Shown: piece after piece, positions 18,264-25,512 of the stretch | How the letters are laid out: each line of letters opens with the position of its first letter | How positions within the stretch are numbered: the first letter of the stretch is position 1 | Assembly: GCF_026340565.1 (NCBI RefSeq) | Contig: NZ_JAPEPB010000001.1 | Span: 3,510,501-3,574,500, forward strand | DNA: 64,000 nucleotides | Direction: 5' to 3' | DNA from: Kitasatospora sp. NBC_01287 | GTDB lineage: Bacteria; Actinomycetota; Actinomycetes; Streptomycetales; Streptomycetaceae | Notes under the pieces: model-generated | Told to the model about the DNA's origin: nothing | Seen by the model: only the letters and a program-made list of their open reading frames with translations | The model's database searches: none | Made by a program: the position numbers and the translations under genes

Positions 18264-19469
18264 TCAGCTGCCCGCACGGTTGACACCGCTGAGCAGGGCG
18301 TCGAGCACCCCCGGTGGGCAGGGGCGCTCGGGGACCGGGGTGCGGGCCAGCCGGCGCTGGATGTCCTCCACGTCCGGGTGGCCCTCGCCGAGCGCGGCGG
18401 CGGCGTGCGGCAGCAGTTCGTCCAGCAGGCAGTACGACTGGTCGTGCGCGCCGGCCCTGGCCAGCAGTACCGCGAAGTCGTGGCAGCCGCGCACCGTGCG
18501 GCCGTCGCCGCGGCCGAAGGCGAGCGCGAACTGCGCGATCAGCGGCCGCAGCTGGGTCAGCGCCTCGGGTGCCCGGCCCTCGCCGGCCGCCTGGAACGCG
18601 GCGTCGGCGCGGCGTCGCAGGTCGCGCACCGCCTCGGCCACCCGCTCCAGCCGGCGGCCCACCTCGGCCGCGGCGGGCGGGCGGGCGGCGGGGTCCTTGG
18701 CCAGCAGGTCGAGCAGCAGGCGGTCCAGCTCACGCGGCAGCGCGGTCGCCGGCACCGGCGGCGCCTCCACGTGCTGGACCATCAGCGCGTAGGTGCCGGC
18801 GGCGGTGAACGGGCGTGCGCCGGTGAAGAGTTCGAAGAGCACGCAGCCCAGCGCGTAGAGGTCGCTGCGCACCGTGCCCGCCTCGCCACGCCAGCGCTCG
18901 GGGGCCAGGTACGGGGCGCTGCCGATCACCACGCCCGCGGTGGTCAGACCGCCGTCCTTGTTGTCGCCGATCTGCGCGATCCCGAAGTCCAGCACCTTGA
19001 GCAGGCGGTGGTCGGGGTCGGTGAACATGATGTTCTCCGGCTTGATGTCGCGGTGGATCACGTCGGCCGCGTGGGCGGCGGCGAGCGCGGCGCACAGCTG
19101 GCGGGCCCAGTCCAGCGCGCGCGGCAGCTCGGGGCGCTCGGTGGCCAGCACCTGCTTCAGGGTCAGGCCGTTGAGCAGTTCCATCACCAGGTAGCGGTAG
19201 CTCTCGCCGCCCTCGGCGGCCTCGCCCTGGTCGAAGATCAGGACGATGTTGGGGTGCGTCAGGCGGGCCAGCACCGCCATCTCGCGGCCGAACCTGGCCC
19301 GGTCGGTGCCGGCCTCCTGGTCCTGCCGGCCGTCCTGGTCGCGCAGCGTCTTGACCGCCACCTGCCGTCCGACCCGCTGGTCGTAGGCCTCCCAGACCAC
19401 CCCGAAGCCGCCGCGGCCCAGCTCGCCGACCAGTCGGTAGCGCTCCCCCAGCAGATCGCCGGCTCTCAT
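18264..19469 (-). CDS. Soluble Ser/Thr protein kinase with TPR-like tail
   Basis: 401 residues with an intact Hanks-type kinase domain (about residues 8-275): glycine loop GRGGFGVVWE, K40 in VAVK, HRDIKPEN with D141, DFG at 161-163, and YLAPERW. No membrane helix follows, unlike most Streptomyces receptor kinases; the C-terminal 120 residues form helical repeats resembling TPRs (ALTQLRPLIAQFAL, LLDELLPHAAAALGEGHPD). Its start is 30 bp after the stop of an upstream paralogous pseudokinase with the same domain layout, so the two are almost surely co-expressed and may work as a complex. Confidence 0.92.
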   Translation of the reverse strand: MRAGDLLGERYRLVGELGRGGFGVVWEAYDQRVGRQVAVKTLRDQDGRQDQEAGTDRARFGREMAVLARLTHPNIVLIFDQGEAAEGGESYRYLVMELLNGLTLKQVLATERPELPRALDWARQLCAALAAAHAADVIHRDIKPENIMFTDPDHRLLKVLDFGIAQIGDNKDGGLTTAGVVIGSAPYLAPERWRGEAGTVRSDLYALGCVLFELFTGARPFTAAGTYALMVQHVEAPPVPATALPRELDRLLLDLLAKDPAARPPAAAEVGRRLERVAEAVRDLRRRADAAFQAAGEGRAPEALTQLRPLIAQFALAFGRGDGRTVRGCHDFAVLLARAGAHDQSYCLLDELLPHAAAALGEGHPDVEDIQRRLARTPVPERPCPPGVLDALLSGVNRAGS

Positions 19470-19499
19470 CTCTCCCCCAGCCTCCCCGGCTCCAGGACG

Positions 19500-20693
19500 T
19501 CAGTGGACGGGAAGGCCGAGCAGCATCGCCAGCTCGCCGGGGCGGGCGATGCCGCGGTGGCGTCTGCGCTCCAGGTCGCCCCGGAAGGACCACAGGTCTC
19601 GCGTCGCCTTGGCCACGTCCTCGTCCCCCGGTCCCAAGGTGGCGATCATCAGCGGCACGAGATCGCCCAACAGGCCTGCCGCTCCAGCGATATCGTCAGT
19701 CATCCCCCGCCAGATGGCAAGGTCGTAGGCGACCTGCAGGGTCTGCGGGTGGCCGGCGCCGAGGGTGCGGGCCGCGTGGGCCACCAGCGCGGTCAACTGG
19801 CGGACGGCTTCGAGGCCCTGGCCCGCCTCGCCGAAGGCCCAGGCCTGGTCGACCTGGGCCCGGATCAGACCCTCCTGGGGCGGCGGCACCAGGGCGCCGT
19901 GGTGGCCGGCCGCCACCGCGCCGATCCGGGCCGCCGCGTCGGCGGCGTCGGCCGGGCGCGCGCCGGGGTCCTTGGCCAGCAGGGCCAGGACCACCTGGTC
20001 CAGGCCCGGCGGCAGGTCGGCGCGGACCAGGCTCGGGTAGGGCACGGCGTCGTTCAGGTGGCGGTGCATCAGCTCCTGCGGCGACGCGCCGGCGTAGGGC
20101 GGGCGTCCGGCGCAGAGTTCGAAGAGGACGCAGCCCAGCGCGTAGAGGTCGGCCCGGCCGTCGGCGGGTTCCTGGCGCCACTGCTCGGGCGCCAGGTACG
20201 GGGCGTTGCCGGTTGCGGTGGCGGGTGCCAGGTGGGCGGTGCCGAAGCCGAGCAGCTTGACCCGCCCCTGGTCGGTGAGGAAGAGCCGGCTGGGCTTGAT
20301 CCCCCAGTGGACCACGCCGGCCGCGTGCGCCGCCTTCAGGCCGAGGCACGCCTGCTGCAGCCAGATCAGGATGAATCCGAGGTCGGCGGGGCCGGCCGCG
20401 ATCACCGTGTCGAGGGAGCGGCCGCTGAGCAGTTCCAGCACCAGCGACCGGTCGAGACGGTCCTCCACGGCCACCAGGTGCTGGTGGCCGAGCCGGCCGA
20501 CCCGCTCGGCCTCGTCCAGGAACCGATCGACGGCCGGCTGCGGGGTGCTCGCGGGCGGCGGCGCCTGGTGCAGCAGGACCCGGTGGCCGTCCGTCCGGTC
20601 GAGGGCCTCGGAGCGGATCCCGGTGGCCGATCGGCCCAGTTCGCGCACCACTTGGTAGCGGCCGTCCACCGGCGGCGCCTGGAGATCTGACAT
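19500..20693 (-). CDS. Catalytically dead Ser/Thr kinase homologue (pseudokinase) with TPR-like tail
   Basis: 397 residues, collinear with the downstream kinase: kinase fold (about 11-265) then helical TPR-like repeats (LTALVAHAARTLGAGHPQTL). Every catalytic element is lost: the glycine loop is GRSATGIRS, the VAVK lysine is H42 (VLLHQ), HRD is HWG (129-131), the Mg-binding Asn is R136, and DFG is GFG (149-151). The APE-type segment YLAPEQW and DLYALGCVLFEL are kept, so the fold is under selection. It is the first gene of the pair. By analogy with other pseudokinases it may bind and regulate the active kinase or act as a scaffold; this is inference. Confidence 0.9.
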   Translation of the reverse strand: MSDLQAPPVDGRYQVVRELGRSATGIRSEALDRTDGHRVLLHQAPPPASTPQPAVDRFLDEAERVGRLGHQHLVAVEDRLDRSLVLELLSGRSLDTVIAAGPADLGFILIWLQQACLGLKAAHAAGVVHWGIKPSRLFLTDQGRVKLLGFGTAHLAPATATGNAPYLAPEQWRQEPADGRADLYALGCVLFELCAGRPPYAGASPQELMHRHLNDAVPYPSLVRADLPPGLDQVVLALLAKDPGARPADAADAAARIGAVAAGHHGALVPPPQEGLIRAQVDQAWAFGEAGQGLEAVRQLTALVAHAARTLGAGHPQTLQVAYDLAIWRGMTDDIAGAAGLLGDLVPLMIATLGPGDEDVAKATRDLWSFRGDLERRRHRGIARPGELAMLLGLPVH

Positions 20694-20760
20694 GCCGATC
20701 AGCCTATCGGGACGGCGCCCTCCGCTGCCGGGCTTCGCCGCAGCGGCCCGGCAGCGGCTC

Positions 20761-20820
20761 GGCGAGCCCGGGGGTGGCTCGGCGTGCCCGGGGGTGGCTC
20801 GGCGAGCCCGGGGGTGGCTC
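20761..20820. repeat. 20-bp tandem repeat abutting the ABC ATPase stop
   Basis: Three units of GGCGAGCCCGGGGGTGGCTC (20761-20780, 20781-20800 with one mismatch, 20801-20820). The TGA of the minus-strand ATPase gene (20819-20821) overlaps the end of the third copy. The unit ends in GGCTC, which becomes GGCTCA only at the real stop. Confidence 0.92.
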
Positions 20821-21583
20821 AGAGCACCCTGGCCAGGAAGGCCCGGGTGCGCTCCTGCCGCGGCCGGTCCAGCACCTCGGCCGGCGGCCCCGCCTCGACA
20901 ACCACCCCGCCGTCCATGAAGACCACGGTGTCGGCCACCTCCCGGGCGAAGCCGATCTCGTGGGTCACCACGATCATCGTGGTGCCGGCCCGGGCGAGGT
21001 CCTTGATCACTTCGAGGACCTCGCCGACCAGTTCGGGGTCGAGCGCCGAGGTCGGCTCGTCGAAGAGCAGCACCTTGGGCTCCAGCGCCAGCGCCCGGGC
21101 GATCGCCACCCGCTGCTGCTGGCCGCCGGAGAGCTGGCGCGGATAGGCGTCCGCCTTGTCGGCCAGCCCGACCCGGGCCAGCAGCTCCAGGGCCGAGGCG
21201 CGGGCCCGCGCCTTGGTGTGGCCCAGCGCGCCGACCGGGGCCTCGGTGACGTTCTCCAGCACGGTCAGGTGCGGGAAGAGGTTGAAGTTCTGGAAGACGT
21301 AGCCGATCCGGGTGCGCCGGCGCAGCACCTCGCGCTCGGGCAGCTCGCGCAGCCGCGCGCCGACCCGACGGTGGCCGATCAGCTCGCCGTCGACCAGCAC
21401 CACGCCACGGGTCGGCTTCTCCAGGTGGTTGACGCAGCGCAGCAGCGTCGACTTGCCGGAACCGGAGGGCCCCAGCACCACCGTGACCGAGCCGGCCGGC
21501 ACGCTCAGGTCCACCCCGCGCAGCACCGGCAGCGCGCCGAAGCTCTTGTGCAGGCCGGACACCTCGACCATCGCGGTGCTCAC
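20819..21583 (-). CDS. ABC transporter ATPase, polar amino acid type
   Basis: 254 residues. Walker [11 protein letters not shown]-loop in [10 protein letters not shown], signature LSGGQQQR, Walker [13 protein letters not shown] and the switch His in VTHEIGF are all present; the profile is of the GlnQ/TcyN type that energises family-3 binding-protein importers. The GTG at 21583 overlaps the upstream binding-protein stop as GTGA. The matching permease is not in this transcript but on the divergent one at 24523. The gene order suggests an importer serving the neighbouring sulfonate-type monooxygenase. Confidence 0.92.
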   Translation of the reverse strand: MSTAMVEVSGLHKSFGALPVLRGVDLSVPAGSVTVVLGPSGSGKSTLLRCVNHLEKPTRGVVLVDGELIGHRRVGARLRELPEREVLRRRTRIGYVFQNFNLFPHLTVLENVTEAPVGALGHTKARARASALELLARVGLADKADAYPRQLSGGQQQRVAIARALALEPKVLLFDEPTSALDPELVGEVLEVIKDLARAGTTMIVVTHEIGFAREVADTVVFMDGGVVVEAGPPAEVLDRPRQERTRAFLARVL

Positions 21584-22512
21584 GCGTGCTCCGGCGGGCT
21601 GATCTGCGAACTCGTGACGGCCGAGCCGGCGGTGCCCCACTTGGCCAGGATCCGCTGGTAGGTGCCGTCCTTGATCAGCTGGTCGACCGCCGCCTGGAAG
21701 GCCGGGGTCAGCGGGCTGCCCTTCTTGAAGGCGAAGCCGACGTCCAGGCGGTGGAACTCGCCGAGGAACCGCGTGCCGGCGGCCGGCTGCGCGGCCTGGT
21801 AGCGCAGGCCGTTGATGGTGGACATCTCCACGTCGATCCGGCCCTGCTGCAGGCTGGTCAGGATGGCGCCGTTGTCCGAGAAGGACTGCACGGTGTAGGG
21901 CTTCTTGCCGGCATCGGTGCACAGGTGCTTCTGCGAGTTGAGCGTGCTCTCGAAGGTGGTGCCGGCGCCGGTGCCGATGGTCAGGCCGCAGAGCTGGGTC
22001 AGGTCGGTGACGGTGTTCAGCGCGGTGTTGTCCTTGCGGACCGCGAAGCCCTGGCCGTCGTCGATGTAGGTGACGAAGTCGATGGTCTTCAGCCGCGCGG
22101 TGGTGACCCCGAAGTTGCCGGTGCCCAGGTCGTACTTGCCGCTGCCGAGGGCGGGCAGGATGGTCTCGAACGCGGCGTCCTCGCGGTCCACCTTCAGACC
22201 CAGCACCCGGGCCACCGCGTCGGTGAAGTCCACGTCCAGGCCGGCCGGCCTCTTGGTCGCCGGGTCCGGGTAGTAGGCGGTGGGCGGGGTGCCGAAGGCG
22301 CTGCCGACCTTGATCGTGCCGGCCTGGCGCACGTCGGCGGGCAGCAGCGCCGCGATCGCGTCCACCTTCTGCTCCTGGGAGACCACGTCGCGGCCCGGGT
22401 CGACCCCCTGCGCGGACGGGAGGGCCTTGGCGGTGCCGCCGGCCGCTCCCCCGCAGGCGGTGAGCGCGAGCAGCGGGAGCAGGGCGGCGGCGAGGGCCTT
22501 GAGCGGTCTCAC
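21580..22512 (-). CDS. ABC transporter substrate-binding lipoprotein (family 3)
   Basis: 310 residues. Lipoprotein signal peptide with lipobox LTAC (Cys20). Family-3 solute-binding signatures follow: [48 protein letters not shown], and the C-terminal ILAKWG. It should be anchored outside the membrane and deliver its ligand to the permease at 24523. The family binds amino acids and cystine-like compounds; the ligand cannot be read directly. It follows the LLM monooxygenase by 147 bp (with GC-rich direct repeats) and overlaps the ATPase by four bases. Confidence 0.92.
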   Translation of the reverse strand: MRPLKALAAALLPLLALTACGGAAGGTAKALPSAQGVDPGRDVVSQEQKVDAIAALLPADVRQAGTIKVGSAFGTPPTAYYPDPATKRPAGLDVDFTDAVARVLGLKVDREDAAFETILPALGSGKYDLGTGNFGVTTARLKTIDFVTYIDDGQGFAVRKDNTALNTVTDLTQLCGLTIGTGAGTTFESTLNSQKHLCTDAGKKPYTVQSFSDNGAILTSLQQGRIDVEMSTINGLRYQAAQPAAGTRFLGEFHRLDVGFAFKKGSPLTPAFQAAVDQLIKDGTYQRILAKWGTAGSAVTSSQISPPEHA

Positions 22513-22640
22513 GGGGTCGGTGCCTCTCGGGTCGGGTGCGTCGGGCGCGGGGGGTGCGCCGAAAGCGGGTACGGGTGGTGCGGGGCGTTCGGGGTGTGCG
22601 GGTCCGGGTCGCGGCGCGCGGGTCCGGGTCGCGGCGGCGG

Positions 22641-22680
22641 GATCAGGCCTGGACCGCGATCAGGCCTGGACCGCGATCAG
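22641..22680. repeat. 17-bp tandem repeat over the monooxygenase stop
   Basis: GATCAGGCCTGGACCGC occurs at 22641-22657 and 22658-22674, followed by GATCAG. The TGA of the minus-strand monooxygenase (22660-22662) is inside the second copy. A further direct repeat of GCGGGTCCGGGTCGCGGC lies immediately to the left (about 22600-22637). Confidence 0.92.
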
Positions 22681-23829
22681 CTGGTGGCGGTCGCGCTCGG
22701 CGGCCGCCTCCTTGCGGGCCTGCTCGGCCGCCCGCGCGGCGTCCCGCGCGGCGACCTCGGCGCGGACGATCGGGATCACGTAGCGGCCGAAGTCGATCGC
22801 GTCGTCCAGCAGGTGGTAGCCGCGGGCGGAGAGGATGTCCACGCCCAGGTCGTAGTAGTCCAGCAGCGCCTCGGCCACCGTCTCCGGTGTCCCCACCAGG
22901 GCGTTGGAGTTGCCGGCCCCGCCGGTGGCGGCGGCGGTCGGGGTCCAGAGCGCGCGGTCGTAGCGCTCGCCGGCCTCGGCGATCGCGATCAGGCGCTGCG
23001 AGCCGGTGTTCTCCGGTGCCGCCCCGGCACCCGCGCCCCGGCGGCGCAGCGGCTCACCGGCCGAGCGGCGGGAGTTGATCCGCTCGACCGTGCGGTGCGC
23101 CTTCTCCCAGGCCAGTTCCTCGGTCGGCGCGATGATCGGCCGGAACGCCACCTGGATCCGCGGCACGTCGGTGCGCCCGGCCGCGGCGGCGGCCTGCTTG
23201 ACCCGCTCGATCTGCGCCGCCGTCTCGGCCAGCGGCTCGCCCCAGAGGCAGTAGACGTCCGCCTCCGCCCCGCCGGCCGCGTACGCCGCCTCGGAGGAGC
23301 CGCCGAAGGAGACGCCGGGCCTGGGCTGCTGCACCGGGAAGACGTCGGCGACGAAGTCGTTGAACCGGTAGTACTCGCCCTCGTGGTCGAAGGCATCGTG
23401 ACTGGTCCAGATCCGCTTGACGATCTGGATGTACTCGCGGGTGCGGTCGTAGCGCTGGTCCTTGGTCAGGAAGTCGCCCTCGCGCTGCTGCTCGTGGTCG
23501 TTGCCGCCGGTGATGAAGTGCACGGTGAGCCGGCCCTGGCTGATCTGGTCCAGGGTGGCGAAGGTCTTGGCGGCGAAGGTCGGGTACGAGACGTTGGGCC
23601 GGTGGGCCAGCAGGATCTGCAGGGTGTCGAGCCGGGACGCCAGGAAGGCGGCGGCCGGGGCCGGGTCGGGCGAACCGGCCCCGTAGGCGAAGAGCACCCG
23701 GTCCCAGCCGTGCTCCTCGTGCGCGCGGCCCAGGCGCAGCGTGTAGTCGCGGTCGAAGGCGGCGGTGGTGCGGGCGGTGGTCTCCGAGCCGTCACCGGTG
23801 GCGGCGATACCGAGGAACTCGACGGGCAT
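22660..23829 (-). CDS. LLM-class flavin-dependent monooxygenase, SsuD-like
   Basis: 389 residues, luciferase-like TIM barrel. It resembles alkanesulfonate monooxygenases: HRPNVSYPTFAAKTFATLDQ, RLTVHFITGGND, RYDRTREYIQIVKRIW, the FMN-phosphate segment PGVSFGGSSEAA, and VYCLWGEPLAE. With reduced FMN and O2 it would cleave a carbon-sulfur bond or oxidise a related small substrate. The last 25 residues are a charged Ala/Arg tail not typical of SsuD. The ATG at 23829 (MPVEFLGI) is clear. It is the first structural gene after a cysteine-containing leader peptide, and is followed by binding protein and ATPase. Confidence 0.88.
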   Translation of the reverse strand: MPVEFLGIAATGDGSETTARTTAAFDRDYTLRLGRAHEEHGWDRVLFAYGAGSPDPAPAAAFLASRLDTLQILLAHRPNVSYPTFAAKTFATLDQISQGRLTVHFITGGNDHEQQREGDFLTKDQRYDRTREYIQIVKRIWTSHDAFDHEGEYYRFNDFVADVFPVQQPRPGVSFGGSSEAAYAAGGAEADVYCLWGEPLAETAAQIERVKQAAAAAGRTDVPRIQVAFRPIIAPTEELAWEKAHRTVERINSRRSAGEPLRRRGAGAGAAPENTGSQRLIAIAEAGERYDRALWTPTAAATGGAGNSNALVGTPETVAEALLDYYDLGVDILSARGYHLLDDAIDFGRYVIPIVRAEVAARDAARAAEQARKEAAAERDRHQLIAVQA

Positions 23830-23899
23830 GGCTGACTGCCTCTCAGATGATGGCGCGGCGGCGCGACCGGGCCCGCGGCAGCCCTCGGCGGCCCCCGGC

Positions 23900-24060
23900 C
23901 CCGACCTGCGGCGAGGGCGGGCGGGCGCGGTGGGGCACGGCGGGAACGGGAAGCGAACGCGACGGGCGCGGCGGGAACGGACGGCGGGAGCTGACGGGGC
24001 GAACGGAACCAGCGGACGGCGCGGAGCGAGCGCGTGACGGTGGATCAGCCGGATCGGCCG
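23900..24060 (-). promoter_or_regulatory. C-rich, G-poor leader segment, candidate Rho-loading site
   Basis: On the minus-strand transcript between the leader peptide and the monooxygenase, the RNA is unusually rich in C and U with few Gs and little pairing (for example CGTCGCGTTCGCTTCCCG and neighbours). The 382-nt untranslated stretch 23830-24211 holds no gene. Its composition fits a rut site where Rho could load if ribosomes leave the leader; this is inference from composition only. Confidence 0.35.
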
Positions 24061-24211
24061 GCGGGGGCGGCGGCAGCGTGCGCCTGGCGGCCGTCGAAGG
24101 GCCCTGAAGGGGCGGCGGCGACGGCGGGTCCCGGCCCGCGAAGGGGCACCGAGGGAGGAGGCCGCGTGCTAGGACGCGGCGCCGGGCCGATTCAGACGGC
24201 CCGCTGCCGGG

Positions 24212-24289
24212 TCAGCCGCGACACGCCGCGGACCACACCCGACAGAAGTCGATGTGGTCGCGGGTGACCAGGGGCTGGGCGGCGTTCAT
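24212..24289 (-). CDS. Leader peptide of the sulfur-type operon
   Basis: 25 residues, MNAAQPLVTRDHIDFCRVW then SAACRG, ending at TGA 24214-24212. It matches the pattern of small actinobacterial leader peptides with the core R-H/D-H-I/V-D-x-x-R-V-x-S-A-x-C-R that precede sulfur-assimilation genes. It has two cysteine codons, one near the end, which suits ribosome-mediated sensing of Cys-tRNA. A -35/-10 pair lies just upstream, leaving a very short or no 5' leader. It sits 382 bp before the SsuD-like gene on the same strand. Confidence 0.8.
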   Translation of the reverse strand: MNAAQPLVTRDHIDFCRVWSAACRG

Positions 24290-24295
24290 GTGCCC

Positions 24296-24325
24296 AGTTG
24301 AACAGCGAACCGTGGAGTTCGTCAA
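24296..24325 (-). promoter_or_regulatory. Promoter of leader peptide and monooxygenase operon
   Basis: Minus-strand TTGACG (24325-24320) and TCAACT (24301-24296) separated by 18 bp, ending 6 nt upstream of the leader ATG, consistent with a vegetative promoter and a nearly leaderless small ORF. Confidence 0.5.
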
Positions 24326-24397
24326 CCACCTTCCGTGCCACAGTCCTTGCCGACCTCCTTCGCCGAGCCCGCCGCCGCCCCGCCTCGCGGGCCTCCC

Positions 24398-24428
24398 TTG
24401 ACAGCGCTTCACCCCCGCCGCGTACGAT
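24398..24428 (+). promoter_or_regulatory. Promoter of the permease operon
   Basis: TTGACA (24398-24403) and TACGAT (24423-24428), spacer 19 bp, about 95 nt before the permease ATG. The transcribed leader carries a small hairpin GGCCGCGT/ACGCGGCC. The divergent promoter for the leader peptide lies 70 bp away. Confidence 0.5.
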
Positions 24429-24522
24429 CGTCGGCAGAGCGAGAGCAGTACGGCCGCGTTGAGGGACGCGGCCCGCGTGATGGCGCCCCGACCGCCTGTC
24501 CGCCTGCTCTGGAGCCTGCCCC

Positions 24523-25512
24523 ATGGCCACCTCGCACGAGGTCCTGCCCGCCACCGGCCCGCCGCCCGCCGACCCCGCGTCGACCACCCCGCTCGCCGAA
24601 CTCGCCGAGCTGCCGATCGTCCCGCGCCGCCGCCCCGCGCAGTGGCTGGCCACCGCGCTCGCCCTGCTGGTGCTCGCGATGGTGGCCAACTCGCTCGTCC
24701 GCAACCCGCGCTTCCAGTGGGACGTGGTCGGCGACTACCTGACCACCGGCGCGGTGCTGCACGGGCTGACCCTCACCCTCTGGCTGACCGCCGCCACCAT
24801 GCTGCTCGGCTTCACCCTGGGAACCGTGGTCGCGGCCGCCAGGATCTGGGGCGGCCCGCTGCTGCGCACCCTGGCCTGGGGCTACGTCTGGCTCTTCCGG
24901 TCGATCCCGCCACTGGTGCAGCTGCTGCTCTGGTTCAACATCGGCGCGCTCTACCCGACCCTGGGCCTGGGCATCCCGTTCGGCCCGGAGTTCGTCACCG
25001 TGAAGACCGTGCACCTCTTCGGCCCGGTGCTCACCTCGGTGATCGGGCTGACCCTGCTGGAGGCCGGGTTCGCCGCCGAGGTGGTGCGCGGCGGGATCCT
25101 CTCGGTGGACCAGGGGCAGCTGGAGGCGGCCCAGTCGCTGGGCCTGCCGCGCCTGCGGGTGCTGCGCCGGATCGTGCTGCCGCAGGCGATGCGCTCGATC
25201 GTGCCGACGGCCGGCAACATGCTGGTCGGGCTGCTCAAGAGCACCGCGATCGTCAGTGTGCTCGCGGTCCAGGACCTGCTCTACTCGGTCCAGTTGATCT
25301 ACAACCAGACCTACCAGGTGGTGCCGCTGCTACTGGTGGCCACGCTCTGGTACCTGCTGCTGACCACCCTGCTGTCGGTCCTGCAGTACTACCTGGAGCG
25401 GTACTTCGCGCGCGGCGCCACCCGGGGTCCGCTGCCGCCCACCCCGCTCGCCCGGGTGCGCACCGGCCTGGCCCGGCTGCGCCGCACCGTGGACGCGGGG
25501 GTGCGCGCGTGA
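24523..25512 (+). CDS. ABC transporter permease, polar amino acid type
   Basis: 329 residues. HisM-like permease with five or more membrane helices after a 45-residue cytoplasmic Pro-rich N-terminus. Seen: WLFRSIPPLVQLLLWFN, EAGFAAEVVRGGILSV, and the ATPase-contact EAA loop QLEAAQSLGLPRLRVLRRI. It probably forms a homodimeric pore with the ATPase at 20819 and binding protein at 21580, which are encoded on the opposite strand. The ATG at 24523 has GGAG 8 nt upstream. Its TGA overlaps the next gene's GTG (GTGA), so translation is coupled to the FAD enzyme. Confidence 0.92.
   Translation: MATSHEVLPATGPPPADPASTTPLAELAELPIVPRRRPAQWLATALALLVLAMVANSLVRNPRFQWDVVGDYLTTGAVLHGLTLTLWLTAATMLLGFTLGTVVAAARIWGGPLLRTLAWGYVWLFRSIPPLVQLLLWFNIGALYPTLGLGIPFGPEFVTVKTVHLFGPVLTSVIGLTLLEAGFAAEVVRGGILSVDQGQLEAAQSLGLPRLRVLRRIVLPQAMRSIVPTAGNMLVGLLKSTAIVSVLAVQDLLYSVQLIYNQTYQVVPLLLVATLWYLLLTTLLSVLQYYLERYFARGATRGPLPPTPLARVRTGLARLRRTVDAGVRA

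Noticed and set aside
24459..25508. N-terminal extension of the FAD enzyme reading through the permease gene in another frame
   Set aside because: The frame over the permease is shadow sequence; family similarity and the coupled GTG begin at 25509.
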